Part shown: piece by piece, positions 42,884 through 55,570 of the stretch
Position numbering within the stretch: position 1 is the first letter of the stretch
How the letters are laid out: every line of letters starts with the position of its first letter
Assembly (NCBI GenBank): GCA_928212115.1
Contig: CAKMRJ010003334.1
Span: 103,160,721 to 103,224,720, forward strand
Length of the DNA: 64,000 bases
Reading direction: 5' to 3'
From: Lactuca virosa
Lineage: Eukaryota > Streptophyta > Magnoliopsida > Asterales > Asteraceae
The notes under the pieces: model-generated
Databases searched by the model: none
Seen by the model: the letters and a program-made list of their open reading frames with translations, nothing else
Told to the model about the DNA's origin: nothing
Made by a program: the position numbers and the translations under genes

Positions 42884-43658
42884 TGTTGGATTAGGTGTCT
42901 AAGTTCATAACTATTTCTGGAATGTACTTGACGCGGTTGGCATGGTCCATTTGGGTTGCATGGCATTGCAACACTTGGATAGACTAAATGAGAGGAAAGG
43001 ACACTTATGGTTTATTAATATATTATAAGTTCTAATATATTAATAATATTATTTAATTAGTTTTGATCAAGAATTAGTTTAGAATTAATTTGGTGATCAA
43101 AAGGAGACTAATTAAATATATGGGGTTGATTGTGTTAAATCATCCATTCTTTTATAGTGGGCTAATGATCCATGGTTTATTGGATTGGGCTAAATCCATA
43201 AAGGAGCTCCATGGATGCTCCATGGAGGCTAAAACCCATGGATCATGGAATATGAAAATCCATGTCAATTAGGGTTTACATGGTGTAACCCTACTTGTGA
43301 CACAACTATAAAAGGACCCCATGGGCTACCAAAATCGGCACTATGTGTAGAACAAGAGGGCTAGCCGATTTTGAGTGAGTGTGGACTTCTCTCAAAGTTA
43401 ATCCAAGTGTTGTGGTGTTGTGTGAAACATTTGAGGCATCACACTTGAGGTGCTAGGCTCACAAAGTTCTCAAGGAATCCAAGCAACAAAAAGGTATGTT
43501 CTTCTACTAGCTTTTATGTTTCAAAGTTCCCCATGCCATGCTAGTTAGGTTAAGAACCTTGGAAAATCAAATTTGCATGTATCTTAGTAAAACATAGATC
43601 CAAGCTTTCTAGGGTTGCATGCACACCTTAGGAGTGTTAGAATGCTCAAAACCCTTCA
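42884..43658 (+). repeat. 5' LTR of the copia element
   Basis: TGTTGGATTAGG...AACCCTTCA. TATA-like ACTATAAAAGG at 43305-43315. A CTCCATGGATGCTCCATGGAG inverted motif lies at about 43207-43227 and is preserved in the other copies. Confidence 0.95.
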
Positions 43659-43659
43659 G

Positions 43660-43672
43660 TGGTATCAGAGCC
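43660..43672 (+). promoter_or_regulatory. Primer binding site of the copia element
   Basis: TGGTATCAGAGCC one base after the LTR, initiator tRNA-Met type. Confidence 0.9.
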
Positions 43673-44357
43673 TAGGCTTGTTTTCTTGATACTTGATGCA
43701 AATTGTTGAAAAAATCAAGTTTTCTGCATTCTGCGGCATGAACTCGCCGAGTCCATGGGGGGACTCGACGAGTCCATGTGATAATTCATCTTACTCGTCG
43801 AGTAGGTTCTTGCACTCGACGAGTAGGAGGCCCTGAATGCAGATTTTCGAGTTTTGCTGCTGGAAATGGACTAGAAACATTACCATAACTGTTTTGGTCT
43901 TATAAAACTTGTTTTAGATGGTGTAATGGTTATGCTAATCCATTTACAATGGCTATTATCAAAATTTCAAGTTTTGTATGTGTTATTTATGATTCTTGAA
44001 ATTGTTGATATGAATGTTCATGAACTTATGAGTTTGGTAGATCATAGGAATTATTTTGTTAGTTTAATTCTTGATCTTGATGTGTTTTAATGGAATCCAT
44101 AATTTGTCCTCAAGTTATGGATTACCAAAAGTCTTTCTTTTAAAGTCCATTAATGAACACATAGGTTACATAAAATGAAAATCCTCTCATTTTAATAAAC
44201 CATTAACTCATAAGTTATGAAAGTTGAAAAGTTTTGAAAGTTACAAAAGTTGCCCTCAAGTTTTGGAACATGTAAAGTCACCTTAAAAACTTTAGTTCCA
44301 ACCCCTAGAATTTTAAAAGTTAAAATTCAACCCTTATACTTTATAATATTATAAGTT

Positions 44358-44408
<51 letters not shown>

Positions 44409-45192
44409 AACAAGTCGTTTTACCGTTAGTAGGCCTCATTCACGAAGCTAGACTATAAGGGGGGTATAAGGTTGTTGCCTATAAAATGGCAGCTTAATGG
44501 GTGTTCACTCTCACCTACCGCTTCCTTGACTGGTGGAGGGTCGTTTGCCGAACGGGTAAGACAATGACTTTAATCCTCATTAAAAGTATGATGGTTATAA
44601 AGTAACTAAATGTTTTATAAATTCCCAATCTTAGTTACTTTAGGAAAATGTGAAAAAGGTGCTAACCCATGAAATTACACTTTGCACTTTGCTTAAGTTG
44701 TTAGTGGAGCATGTGTGGTTAACCGACACACTAACCTGGACTTAACAAGGTAGAAAAAAGGGTGGCTTAAGGTTTATCATAGATCGGTGGAGCGCGTGTG
44801 GTTAACCGGCACATCGGTTAGGTGATAAACATTAAGAGTACCAAGTAATTTGCATGGTTAATTCACACCTTGTTTTGTGATCCTCGGCATCCCAGTCACA
44901 AAACCTGTAGGGCACATTCGAGATTGAAACATGCCATTGAAAAGTTCAATGAATCTCAAAAGAATCTAGGAGTTTCAAAACCAATTAAAACCTAATAATT
45001 TATTTCGTTTTTCATGGTGGAAATTGGTGAATCGTCATTCACCTACCTTCAAATATTTTATAGCTTGGATTACGACATCCCTCTTCTAAGTTATAAAATA
45101 TTGTGTTGGGTCCTAGCCTTAATATTACACTTGGGTGTCTTATTAAGGACTATCTTTATATCTAATCTAAACTTATCCTTCTTCTTTTTCAG
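43673..45192 (+). other. Leader of the copia element
   Basis: About 1.5 kb without coding motifs. It holds four ACTCGNCGAGT boxes (43740-43830), the same box that fills the unrelated chromovirus LTRs, and a (TA)n tract at 44361-44406. Confidence 0.7.
44361..44406. repeat. (TA)n microsatellite
   Basis: About 23 TA units in the copia leader. Confidence 0.97.
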
Positions 45193-46716
45193 ATGTCTTC
45201 CAACAATGCTGCTTTTGGCTCAAACCCTACCGGCTCCTTATCTCTCATGAACCTTTGTGGGAGAGTCATCTTCGATGGATCCAACTTTATGGATTGTATC
45301 AGGAACATCAGGATGGTCACTCAGTATGAGGACAAGGAATATGTCCTCGACAAGGAGCTGAAGGAACTTGATGAGTCGCCTGCTACTCCAAAGGAGGTCG
45401 CTGAATTCCGAGCACATGAGAGAGATGCCACTAAGGTGGCATGTATCATGTTGGCCACGATGACAGCCGAGCTCCAAAAGTCCTATGAGGACTTTTATCC
45501 TTTTGAGATGCACCAGGATTTGATGGACAGATACCATCAGAGTGCTCGTTAAGAGCGATATGAAATCATCTCCTCCTTGATAACAACCCGAATGAAGGAT
45601 GGTGAACCCATCACGGGCCACATGCAGAAAATACAAAGATTCGTGGACCGTTTGCTGAAATTGAATGTGAACTTCCCCAAGGAGTTGGCAATTGACATCA
45701 TTTTGCACTCCTTACCTTCATGTTATGATGAATTCCGAATGACTTATCACATGAACAAGGAGGAAGTTACACTCAACAAACTTCAAGGACTTCTGAAGAC
45801 CGTCGAAAGTGGTCTTAAAGGTAAATTGGTTGTTACTACTTCTACTCCTACCAATGCCCCTGTTCTGGCTATCGGGAAAGGTAAAGGGAAGAAGAGGAAG
45901 ATCCCTTCGAAGGGTACAAAGGGAAAGTCTCTTGATGGCTCCTCTTTAAGTGGAACCAAAAGAGGTTCTGTCACTCCTTCTGCCAACCCTAATGAGGCTG
46001 AATGCTTCTATTGCCATGAAAAGTCGCATTGGAAGCGAAACTGCCCAAAGTACTTGCAAGATGTTAAGGATGGGAAAGTGAAACCCAACCATGCAGGTAT
46101 TTACACTATATTGTCTAATAACTCACCCCATTCTAATTCTTGGGTCCTTGACACAGGTTGTGGTATTCACATATGTTCTGATTTGCAGGGACTAAGAAGA
46201 AGTGAGAATGTGGAGCATGGGAAGATAAACTTGATCATGGGGAATAGGAAAGTTACACCTGTCACCAAGATTGGAGTTTATTTTTTGTTGCTAAGTAGTG
46301 GGTTAACATTAGATTTGAATAAATGTTGTTACTCGTATGAAATGGCGAGAAATATTATTTCCTTTCATGGTTTGTACAAACAAGGTTTTACCTTTTCGTT
46401 TGATAATGAATGTGGTGGTATTAATGCTTTCTTTAATAATGTTCTTTATTTTAAAGCATTACCTTGTGATGGTGTATATGAAACTGTGTCGGTTGTAGAT
46501 AACCTAGGAAATAATGTGTTGTGTATTGATTCTTCCACTAGCTTGGATAAAGCATCATTATGGCATTGTCGTCTTGGACATGTGAGCAATAAACGCATAG
46601 GCCAACTCCAAAAGGATGGAGTTTTGGAGTCGTTTGAACTAAAGTTGGATGATAGTTGTGAATCTTGTTTACTTGGAAAAAATGACAAAGTCACCCTTCA
46701 CTGGTACGTGTGTTAG
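45193..46716 (+). pseudogene. gag and protease of the copia element, with GAG-pre-integrase
   Basis: From the ATG at 45193: LCGRVIFDGSNFMDCIRNIR (retrotran-gag type start). A single stop at 45550-45552 fits CAA-to-TAA. Then SLITTRMKDGEPITGHMQKI and LHSLPSCYDEFRMTYHM, a basic linker GKGKGKKRKIPSKGTKGKS, a zinc knuckle CFYCHEKSHWKRNC (the usual Gly before His is Ser), protease WVLDTGCGIHIC, and the pre-integrase zinc region LWHCRLGHVSNKRI with SCESCLLGK. The frame closes at 46716 after an indel; integrase continues in other frames. Confidence 0.92.
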
Positions 46717-47674
46717 GGGTGAGGGTTTGTTGGATGTCATATATACTGATGTGTGTGGACCTTCAGAACTGCCACAAGGGATGCTAACCGCTTCTATGTG
46801 ACTTTTACTGATGATTATAGTAGATATGGATATGTCTACTTAATAAAGCATAAGTCAGAAAACTTTGAAAAATTCATAAGAGTTTAAACAGGAAGTGGAG
46901 AATTAACTGGACATGAACATTAATATGCTTCAATCCAATCGAGGTGGTGAGTATCTTAATACAGAGTTCCTTGACTATCTTAAGGAATGTGGGATTGTCT
47001 CACAATTGACACCTCCCAGAACACCACAGCTTAATGGTGTGGCTGAGAGGCGTAATCGAACCAATGTTGGATATGGTTCCTTCCATGATGATTCGAGCTT
47101 CGCTACCAATCTCATTTTGGGGGTATGCCTTAGAGACTGCCGCCCATATCCTAAATCTAGTCCCTACCAAAAAGGTTGCCAAAACACCTCACGAGACGTG
47201 GACTGGAAAAGTTCCCAATCTGGACCACATCAAGATTTGGGGTTGCGAGGCTTTTGTGAGACGCGAGACTCACGGTAAGCTCGAACCTCAAAGTGAGAGG
47301 TGTATTTTCATCGGCTACCCACAGAAATCCTTTGGTTACCTTTTCTACAGACTCAGTGATAATGTGGTCTTTGTAGCAAGGAGAGGAGTCTTTTGAGAGA
47401 GAGAGAGTTCATACGCCAAGGAAATAGTGGGAGACAAATTGACCTTGAAGAAATTTAAGAGTCAAGTGGTGAAGGAACCTCAAACCCTAACAATCAACCT
47501 GAGGAGGAAACTCCTGTTGATCCGACTGACGAGTCCGTACCTCTGAGGCGTTCCACGAGAGTTAGGAATGCACCTGAGCATTACTATGGTTTTCATATTA
47601 TTGCGGAAGGTGATACACTTATCAGTGATAATACACTGGTAAGTCTGGATGAACCTAACAGCTACACGGAAGCC
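46717..47674 (+). pseudogene. Integrase of the copia element (broken)
   Basis: Fragments in several frames: FTDDYSRYGYVYLIKHKSE (46800-46860), QSNRGGEYLNTEFLDYLKEC (46925-46985), TPPRTPQLNGVAERRNRT (47010-47065), then after a shift SFWGYALETAAHILNLVPTKK, KIWGCEAF and RCIFIGYPQKSFGYLFY to 47396. The second catalytic Asp, normally before RGGEYL, reads Asn here (a G-to-A change). Inactive by that change and the frameshifts near 46716, 46890 and 47065. Confidence 0.88.
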
Positions 47675-49234
47675 ATGGCAGGCCCTGAGGCTGCTAAATG
47701 GAAAGAGGCTATGGTCAGCGAGATACAATCCATGTATGAAAATCAAGTTTGGAACTTGGTTGACAATGTACCAGGTCGTAAGACAGTCGGGTGCAAATGG
47801 ATCTTCAAGAAGAAGACCGACATGGATGGTAATGTACACACTTATAAGGCACGACTGGTTGCAAAGGGCTTTTCTCAAACTCTGGGAGTTGATTATGATG
47901 ATACCTTTTCACCAGTAGCAAAGATTAAGTCTATTAGGGTTATGTTAGCCATTGCTGCATTTCATGATTATGAAATATGGCAAATGGATGTCAAAATTGC
48001 TTTCCTTAATGGAAGGTTGGCTGAGGATGTTTACATGAGTCAGCCAGAGGGTTTTGTCAGTACAGAGTACCCTAATAGAGTGTGTAAGCTTGAGAAATCC
48101 ATCTATGGATTGAAACAAGCACCTCGCAGATGGAATCTTTGTTTCGATGAGAAAGTCAAAGAGTTTGGCTTTTCGAGGAACGAAGATGAATCTTGTGTAT
48201 ATGTCAAGGCTAGTGGGAGTATAGTTAGCTTTTTGGTATTGTATGTGGATGACATACTACTCATAGGAAATGACATCCCAACTCTGCAGGAAGTGAAGTC
48301 ATGGCTTGGGAAGTGTTTCGCTATGAAGGACCTTGGAGAAGCTGCCTATATCCTAAGGATAAGGATTTTGGGAGACAGGAGTAAGAGACTAATTGGACTT
48401 AGTCAGAGTACCTACTTGGATAAGGTGCTGAATAGGTTCAGCATGCATAATTCCAAGAAAGGAGAGTTACCGATCCAGAGTAACGCCAGATTGAGTAAGA
48501 CTCAGAGCCTGAGTACAGAGGTCGAGATAGCTTAGATGAGTCGAGTACCATATGCTTCCGCTGTAGGCTCGATCATGTATGCTATGACTTGTACTCGTCC
48601 TGATGTGGCCTTTGCGTTGAGCATGGTCAGCAGATATCAGGGGAACCCTGGTAAGGCTCACTGGACTGCGGTAAAGAACATTCTCAAGTACCTGCGGAGG
48701 ACTAAGGACCGGGTCCTTACCCTCGGTGGGAGTGATGACTTGAGAGTAGTAGGGTATAGTGATGCTAGCTTTCAGACTGATATGGATAATTTCCACTCTC
48801 AGTCAGGCTGGGTCTTTACCTTAAACGGAGGAGCAATTACTTGGAAAAGTTGCAAGCAGGAGACAGTGGCTGATTCAACTTGCGAATCAGAGTATATAGC
48901 GGAAAGCAAGGCAGAAAAGGAGGCTATATGGCTAAAGAACTTCATTGGAGACCTTGGAGTTGTACTAGCTATAAAGGAGCCTATGGAGATTTTCTGTGAT
49001 AGTGAAAGTGCAGTTGCCTTATCCAAGGAACCAAGGGATCATGGAAGATCCAAACACATCGACAGAAAATACCATTTCATCAGACATCGAATAGAAGAAG
49101 GGCTCCTTGTGGCAAAGAGGGTATCATCGGATGAGAACCCAGCAGATCCCCTCACGAAGGGACTGGGTAGGGTTAAGCATCTTCAGCATGCCAGACGCAT
49201 AGGGCTAAAGGATGATATTAGTTTTAGAAATTAG
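47675..49234 (+). pseudogene. Reverse transcriptase and RNase H of the copia element
   Basis: A long open stretch 47675-48535 holds KWIFKKKTDMDGNVHTYKAR, FSPVAKIKSIRVMLAIAA, WQMDVKIAFLNG (the canonical DVKTAFLNG), IYGLKQAPRRWN and the active site LYVDDILLIGND. A stop at 48533-48535 separates it from 48536-49234, which continues MSRVPYASAVGSIMYAMTCT, YSDASFQ, TWKSCKQETVADSTCESEY, DHGRSKHIDRKYHFIRH and ENPADPLTKGL, the typical end of copia RNase H. The RT domain itself looks nearly intact. The lineage looks like Tork or a relative, not certain. Confidence 0.93.
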
Positions 49235-50075
49235 ATAGCTTTGAAATTTGTAAAGTGTAATTGACATTTGATGATAAATAAAAGTTGTTGTTTATTTATA
49301 AGTAAAGTGTTTCTATCTTCTGTTAATCGTTTACTATCATTTCATTTTGCATGTTTTGACTTCCAGAATAATTATGTTATGGTATATCATATTATTCAAA
49401 TTCTCCATAGTCGGTCATATGTTGGAAGTAGATATGAATCAAGACTGTCATGGAGTTGGCTTGTAGATGTCTAAAGTGTTGGACATAGCAAGAGTTGCTA
49501 CAACATTCATGAGTTCTCATAAATTCTGAGTATTAGATTCAACCCACGCTCACTTGCATCACTTCATGGAATTTATCTCGAGTGATCGTGAGACGGTAAT
49601 ATCATATAAGTCTTCAAACCTAGAGATATGAGTTGGTTATACATTGATTGTACGAAAACGCATTGGTAACTCGATGTTATAAAACATGCCTTTGTGTATA
49701 ATTCAACAAGTAGTAGAATGAGCATATGAGTCGAAGTTTATCTGTTCCTTCTTAGATTAGAAGCGATATCTGGGCCCCTCGATATTTTGTTGTGACCTGT
49801 GTACCGGGCCCGGTCAGAACTAAATTGATGTGTTCGATTAAGTTCTATGTCAAACAAATCGGAAATCGGGAAACAAACTGCTGGACAATAAGTAAGACAT
49901 TGTTCCATGTATTTGTCCGGCTGATATCTAGAACAGAGGAGTATATGATCACTTATCTTAAATGGCATATCATCATCATCTCAGTTCCGCGAGACTTTGA
50001 AAGAGCTACGATTGTTGATCGGTTCCTGAATTCATTCTTGCAGTCATAGTTATTAGACTTATCCAAGTGGAAGAC
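49235..50075 (+). other. 3' untranslated part of the copia element
   Basis: No recognised coding sequence. A short purine-rich AAGTGGAAGAC just before the 3' LTR (50064-50075) is the likely polypurine tract. Confidence 0.7.
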
Positions 50076-50846
50076 TGTTGGATTAGGTGTCTAAGTTCAT
50101 AACTATTTTTGGAATGTACTTGACCCGGTTGGCATGGTCCATTTGGGTTGCATGGCATTGCAACACTTGGATAGACTAAATGAGAGGAAAAGACATTTAT
50201 GGTTTATTAATATATTATAAGTTCTAATATATTAATAATATTATTTAATTAGTTTTGATCAAGAATTAGTTTAGAATTAATTTGGTGATCAAAAGGAGAC
50301 TAATTAAATATATGGGGTTGATTGTGTTAAATCATCCATTATTTTATAGTGGGCTAATGATCCATGGTTTATTGGATTGGGCTAAATCCATAAAGGAGCT
50401 CCATGGATGCTCCATGGAGGCTAAAACCCATGGATCATGGAATATGAAAATCCATGTCAATTAGGGTTTACATGGTGTAACCCTACTTGTGACACAACTA
50501 TAAAAGGACCCCATGGGCTACCAAAATCGGCACTATGTGTAGAACAAGAGGGCTAGCCGATTTTGAGTGAGTGTGGACTTCTCTAAAAGTTATTCCAAGT
50601 GTTGTGGTGTTGTGTGAAACATTTGAGGCATCACACTTGAGGTGCTAGGCTCACAAAGTTCTCAAGGAATCCAAGCAACAAAAAAGTATGTTCTTCTACT
50701 AGCTTTTATGTTTCAAAGTTCCCCATGCCATTCTAGTTAGGTTAAGAACCTTGGAAAATCAAATTTGCATGTATGTAAACCATAGATCCAAGGTTTCTAG
50801 GGTTGCATGTACACCTTAGGAGTGTTAGAATGCTCAAAACCCTTCA
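50076..50846 (+). repeat. 3' LTR of the copia element
   Basis: Paired with 42884-43658. Confidence 0.95.
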
Positions 50847-51475
50847 TATAGATCTACGAGTAGATTAAGGTATTTTCTTATTCCGTGTTTTATGTAATTG
50901 TGTTTACATATAATAATCGTAAGGGGTTGTTAGAACATGAATTAGTCACTGTAGTTCATGATATGGCGATGCTATGAACTTTATGGTAAATCTAAAGCAT
51001 AAATTCCACGGTAAAATTTTTGATTTGGTTAATAAGGGTTGTAAACCCTAAATTGTGGAATTCTTAGAAATGTGAGATTTAGAACGACTTACAAAGTTAA
51101 GTCGTTTGACATTTTATATAAAGCCTAATAGGTTTGGTTACATAATTGAGTATTATGTATTAGATAGAAATATTGAGGTTAGCACATAAAAGAGTTATAT
51201 AATGGGTTGTGATATTCAAGAGTTATGTGTCATTTGACAACACATAGGACGAGGCTTGTTACATGATTTCAAGAGCTGGATTACCATATACCTAATATAT
51301 TCCAGGTGAGTAACCTTAACCTTTCTAGATGATCAATATCTAGATATGTGATAATTAGTGTATGCCTTGAGTAATTAGTGTAGTCGAGAATTATATTTAA
51401 TGATATATGAATTATTGGATAAAGTAATTGATAGTTACAACAATTTATTGTTATGTTAGTATATTTGTAAGTACA

Positions 51476-51480
<5 letters not shown>

Positions 51481-51519
<39 letters not shown>
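51481..51519. repeat. (TA)n microsatellite
   Basis: About 19 TA units. Confidence 0.97.
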
Positions 51520-51522
<3 letters not shown>

Positions 51523-51624
51523 TTAGGAAATGAGTATAAATTAGATTTATCGCAGAGTATTCTTATCTGATTCGATAAGTGATTATGCTTGAGGTATATA
51601 GTAAAGTATTAATACATGCGTCAT

Positions 51625-52120
51625 TTAATGATTAGAGTTAGAGATAGAAATATGAGTATGAGTATAAAGATAGAGTTAGAGAGAGAAAGAGAGATAGATA
51701 GATAGATAGATAGATATAGAGGGAGAGTGAGAGAGAATGAGTGTAAACATAGATTAAAGAAAGAAATTGATAGATAGAGATAGAATGAGTATCAACATAA
51801 AGTTAGAGAGAGAGAGAGAATCAATATGTACATAGAGAGAGAGAGAGAACAAGTATGAGTATAAAGATAAGACAATGAGTATGTGCACAGATTTATAGAG
51901 AGAGAATAAGTATAAGCATAGAGAAAGAGAGAGGAAGATAATGAGTATATAGGGATTATAAAGAAAGAGAAAGATAATGAGCATGTTGAGAGAGTAGAGA
52001 GACAAAGAGAAAATGATTATAGAGAAAGTAAACAAAAAAATAGAGAATGGTTATAGTGGGTAGTTTGGGAAAGATAACGAGTAGAGAGAGATATTGAGAA
52101 AGAGGATGAAAGTAGAGAAG
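51625..52120. repeat. GA/GATA-rich degenerate tandem array
   Basis: Repeats of AGAGAGAGA, GATAGATAGATA and GAGTATAAACATAGA words, the S1 counterpart of the minisatellites in the other LTRs. Open frames through it on the minus strand (Leu/Ser/Tyr-rich) are artefacts. Confidence 0.85.
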
Positions 52121-52578
52121 GTACGATGAGTAACATAACAAGTGCTTCTGAATATAATTGACGAGTATAACTGAAGGCTATGACTAATAAATATTATTAG
52201 TTAAGAATGGTCGATTGTTGCATTTTTCCAAATAGTCACTACTAAGTATAACTCTTATAGCAATTTGTAGTGGGATATTGAGATCATATTTTAGTTGTTT
52301 ATAGCTATAATTTGTGTACATCGTTGTTAAGGATTACTTACTAAGCTCTTTGTAGCTTACCTTTTTGTTACTGTATGCTTTGCAGGTAAATCTATTAAAG
52401 AAAAAAGGATTTGAAAAGAGAAATAGTGATACACGTATCAGATCATTATATTTTATTTCTTTGATGTGATTATGATGATAACTACTTGTGCTGGATTATT
52501 TATGTAAGCTAATATGTTTTCATAAATAAAATATGAATTTTTTAGGGCGTACATTATGTTAAAAAGTCGGGTGTTACA

Positions 52579-53043
52579 CAAGCCAAATGCTATGGAGTTT
52601 CCCAAACTCCAAGAACATCTTGCAAAAGAGACTAAAAGTGAAAAAAACACATCCAAGACCCAGATCCATGCATGCAACTAAATAATTCAAGGAACTTTAC
52701 TACTTAAAATGGTCCATAAATAAAGAGACTGATGAAACTCTTCTAGATCTTGCGTCTATTCACCTCTACACCTTGCTTCTTCTTCAAAATCCCATCGAAA
52801 GCTCAAGAACACATATAGGGAAGCTATGGTTTCTTTATGAAGGATAGAGGTTGGTGATGAGAGAAAACCCTAAAAGTTAGAGACATTAAACAGGGTCTGA
52901 GACCTAAGGTTTTGTATGGTCACACATCGCATACTTCATTAAAGCGCGTGTCGCGTCCACGTAGAACTCACATGTCGCGTAAAACCCCCAATCCCATATT
53001 CCTTAAATTTTTACAATTAAATAACTTAGAAAATAACATCTTG
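52579..53043 (-). mobile_element. S0: old minus-strand LTR, right part (LTR 5' portion)
   Basis: Minus-strand features match the 5' part of the other LTRs: a telobox-containing GAAAACCCTAAAAG (52863-52876), and a leader-like block around CATGCATGGATCTGGG. The outer boundary is not sharp; I place it near 53043 by resemblance to the start of the C LTR. It would join 14421 before the S1 insertion. Confidence 0.4.
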
Positions 53044-53213
53044 GAAAACAATCGTAATAGCAAGGAATATAGTGTAAATGGAAAATAGGTAGAACGGATA
53101 GAACATTGCCTGATATTTATCTAAATAGAATAGATCCTTCTTAATCCATATAGCAGATAAGATTTTTTGTCTGGTGGCCCAAAACAGACAATATTGTGAT
53201 ACGTGACAAATAA

Positions 53214-53338
53214 GTATATTACATTTTGGCTTACTTCCTTGGTCTTCGAATTATTTTATAGCTCACATATATATAGAGAAGTATATTACATTTTGGCTTA
53301 CTTCCTTGGTCTCCAAATTCTTTTATAGCTCACATATA
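53214..53338. repeat. Tandem duplication of about 67 bp
   Basis: GTATATTACATTTTGGCTTA...TAGCTCACATATA is present at 53214-53271 and again at 53281-53338 with few differences. Confidence 0.9.
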
Positions 53339-55466
53339 GATAGATAATGAGTCCTAAAAGCATAAGATGCATAATGTTTCTTAAGGGAATATTGGTAATT
53401 TTTTTAATGTCTTAATGGTGTTTAATATGTTAAGATTAGGAGTATATTTTCATTTGAAGATTGATGAAACTTGGATTTTGGACTAAGGTGAGTTTATCGG
53501 AAGTACAAGTCTCTATACTTAACTTTGATGTTTTTCTTGTATTGATTTCATATATGATAGTTTTGTTTTGATATCATTGTATGCTATTGCTTTCTAAGTA
53601 TGTACCAATGTTACTTGTTTGTATTTATAAAACTCATTTTGAGACTTCTATTATTTTGATACAAATCTATACATAGTTAGAAATGGTTTTGAAGAACACT
53701 ATTTGTGCATTCATCTAGGATTAGGTTGACTTGAGTGTCCACATGACTTTAGGATCCTTTATTTGTTTGTTTCGGAGAGTGGAATTCTTGAAATCCATCA
53801 CATGAAAATGTGTGGTTTGTTGCTCCTTGTGTGACATTATATGATGTTTCACTTAATGTAATTTATTTAGATGCAAAACAATTGAGGGTTTGTGCTTTTT
53901 GCTTACTATTCATGAGTCCGATTTTTGTTAACAATCTATATTTGGGGGTTTGGACTAATGAAATAGTATTGGGTTGGATAGATGCAGATACATATTTGTT
54001 ATTTGTTGTAGAATTATTCTTTTAAACATATTAAGTTCATTTTTATGTTTTTTGAAAAAAAGTTGGAAGTGGTGTTAAATGCATACTACCCATGAGTCCA
54101 TATTGTTGTTTGCTTTTGGACAAAAGTTGAAGGTGTTGCATTATGCATACTATTCATGAGTCGGTATATTCTTATGTTTGGATTATGAGTTTATTAAACA
54201 TATATTTTAGATTATAAGTTAATGAACCTTTTGTCTGGAATTATAGGTTAATAAACCTATTGTTTAAGATTATGAAATACTAATTCCCTTTGTTATAAAT
54301 TATGGGTTATTAAGCACTTTGATTTTGGACTTTGGTAACATTACACCTTTGGTTTGATTTATGTCTTATTTAACTTTGAATTTGTATTTGGGTCATAAAA
54401 CCATAGACTTTAAACCTTGGGATTTTACGAACTATATTGGTTTGAATTGTTTGTTTGGGTTTGATTCGAGTGAACTGATTGACATCATTACTTACTCAAA
54501 ATGAATCCAATTTTGGTAATCTCACTAAATATTTCCTTGTCTAACTTATTTTGAATTGTACTCAAATTGAAGACTTAAGAGTTGCTTAGAAGATAACGAA
54601 GACATTTTAGAGGCTTCCGGTTGTGTGGTCACTTCTGAACTATATGATGACATTAAATTGATTACTAGCTCATTCTTTTAAACAAAACTATTTTATTTTG
54701 GACTTTGGGACCTATTTCTGCACAAAAATCTTTTGAAGTGTTTTGAAAGTATATTGTGACAGTATTTTCCATACATTTCGAATTTACATTTTTTTTTGTT
54801 ATAATAACAAATGATTTAATAATTAAAAAAACTACCCTAGCGATGAGTGTTTCACTATCCCTCCTACCCCCAACCCCCAAATTTAATATGTGATCTACTA
54901 CAAATTGGGTGGTGTTCCATGCATACTTATATAAAAGAGGAGTTTGATCTCGATCAAAAAAAATAAAGGGGGTCAAAGGATTTGTGCCCCATTGGAGGGT
55001 CTGTCACGCATGCTCCCTCTACAAAATATTAGACCTAGAATGTTGTGAAAAAACCTCTCTAAAATGAAGGAAAGTCGATGAAATAGCTTGATTTTTGGTT
55101 TGCATGAAGGAGCTCAGAGACATCTCAAGTTGCATGACAATCAAGCTATCTTGGCGGTCCAAGTTGTCCGTGACACCTCCAGCTCAAGTTGTCTATTACA
55201 ACTCTAGTCATACAAACTAGAGTTGTTTGGACAAATTTTCAGGAAAATTGTTTTAATTGTTGAATCTGCAAATTTTGTCGTCTTTATCTATTTTTCGGAG
55301 AGATGGGCATATAAACTCATATTTCGCCTTATTTGGAACTTCCTAATGAAAATTAACATTCAATATTCTTTTCTAGAAACGAACGCTGTGTTTTTTTGCC
55401 TAAAACTTTGAATGATCCTAATAAATTCCGCAATAATTTTGACCGAAAGAAATATCAACATAGAAA

Positions 55467-55570
55467 ATGAATATACATGATCCGTGAATAATCCAGATCT
55501 AATTATTAATATTGTTTTAAATGAATATACATGGTCCGTTAATGATTCAGATCTAATTATTAATGTTGTT
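55467..55570. repeat. Tandem duplication of about 53 bp
   Basis: ATGAATATACATG(A/G)TCCGT...CAGATCTAATTATTAAT is repeated twice in tandem. Confidence 0.9.

Larger units (their letters stand above)
42884..50846 (+). mobile_element. Ty1/copia retrotransposon, full-length, TSD TATAG
   Basis: 7963 bp with LTRs 42884-43658 (775 bp) and 50076-50846 (771 bp), flanked by exact TATAG at 42879-42883 and 50847-50851. A tRNA-Met primer site follows the 5' LTR. The domain order gag, protease, integrase, RT, RNase H is that of copia. LTRs differ by roughly 14 substitutions and a 4-base deletion by eye. It sits in solo LTR S1. Its LTR is the family of solo LTR D. Internal stops and frameshifts make it non-functional. 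Confidence 0.95.
51306..52385 (+). other. Predicted LTR intron in S1 (1080 bp)
   Basis: Donor CCAG|GTGAGT, acceptor GCTTTGCAG|GTAAAT. The hairpin lies 26 bases before the acceptor and has a longer stem than in H, with paired changes (T and A added at the inner end). Confidence 0.4.
50852..52578 (+). mobile_element. S1: plus-strand solo LTR, third segment
   Basis: It continues from 42883 after the copia element and ends GGGTGTTACA at 52578. It contains a donor-like CCAG|GTGAGT (51306), a (TA)n tract (51481-51519), a GA/GATA-rich degenerate minisatellite (51625-52120), the hairpin TAAGCT-CTTTGT-AGCTTA (52342-52359) and an acceptor-like TTTGCAG (to 52385). Not followed by a primer site, so a solo or 3' LTR. 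Summed over its three segments it is about 2.2 kb. Confidence 0.55.
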
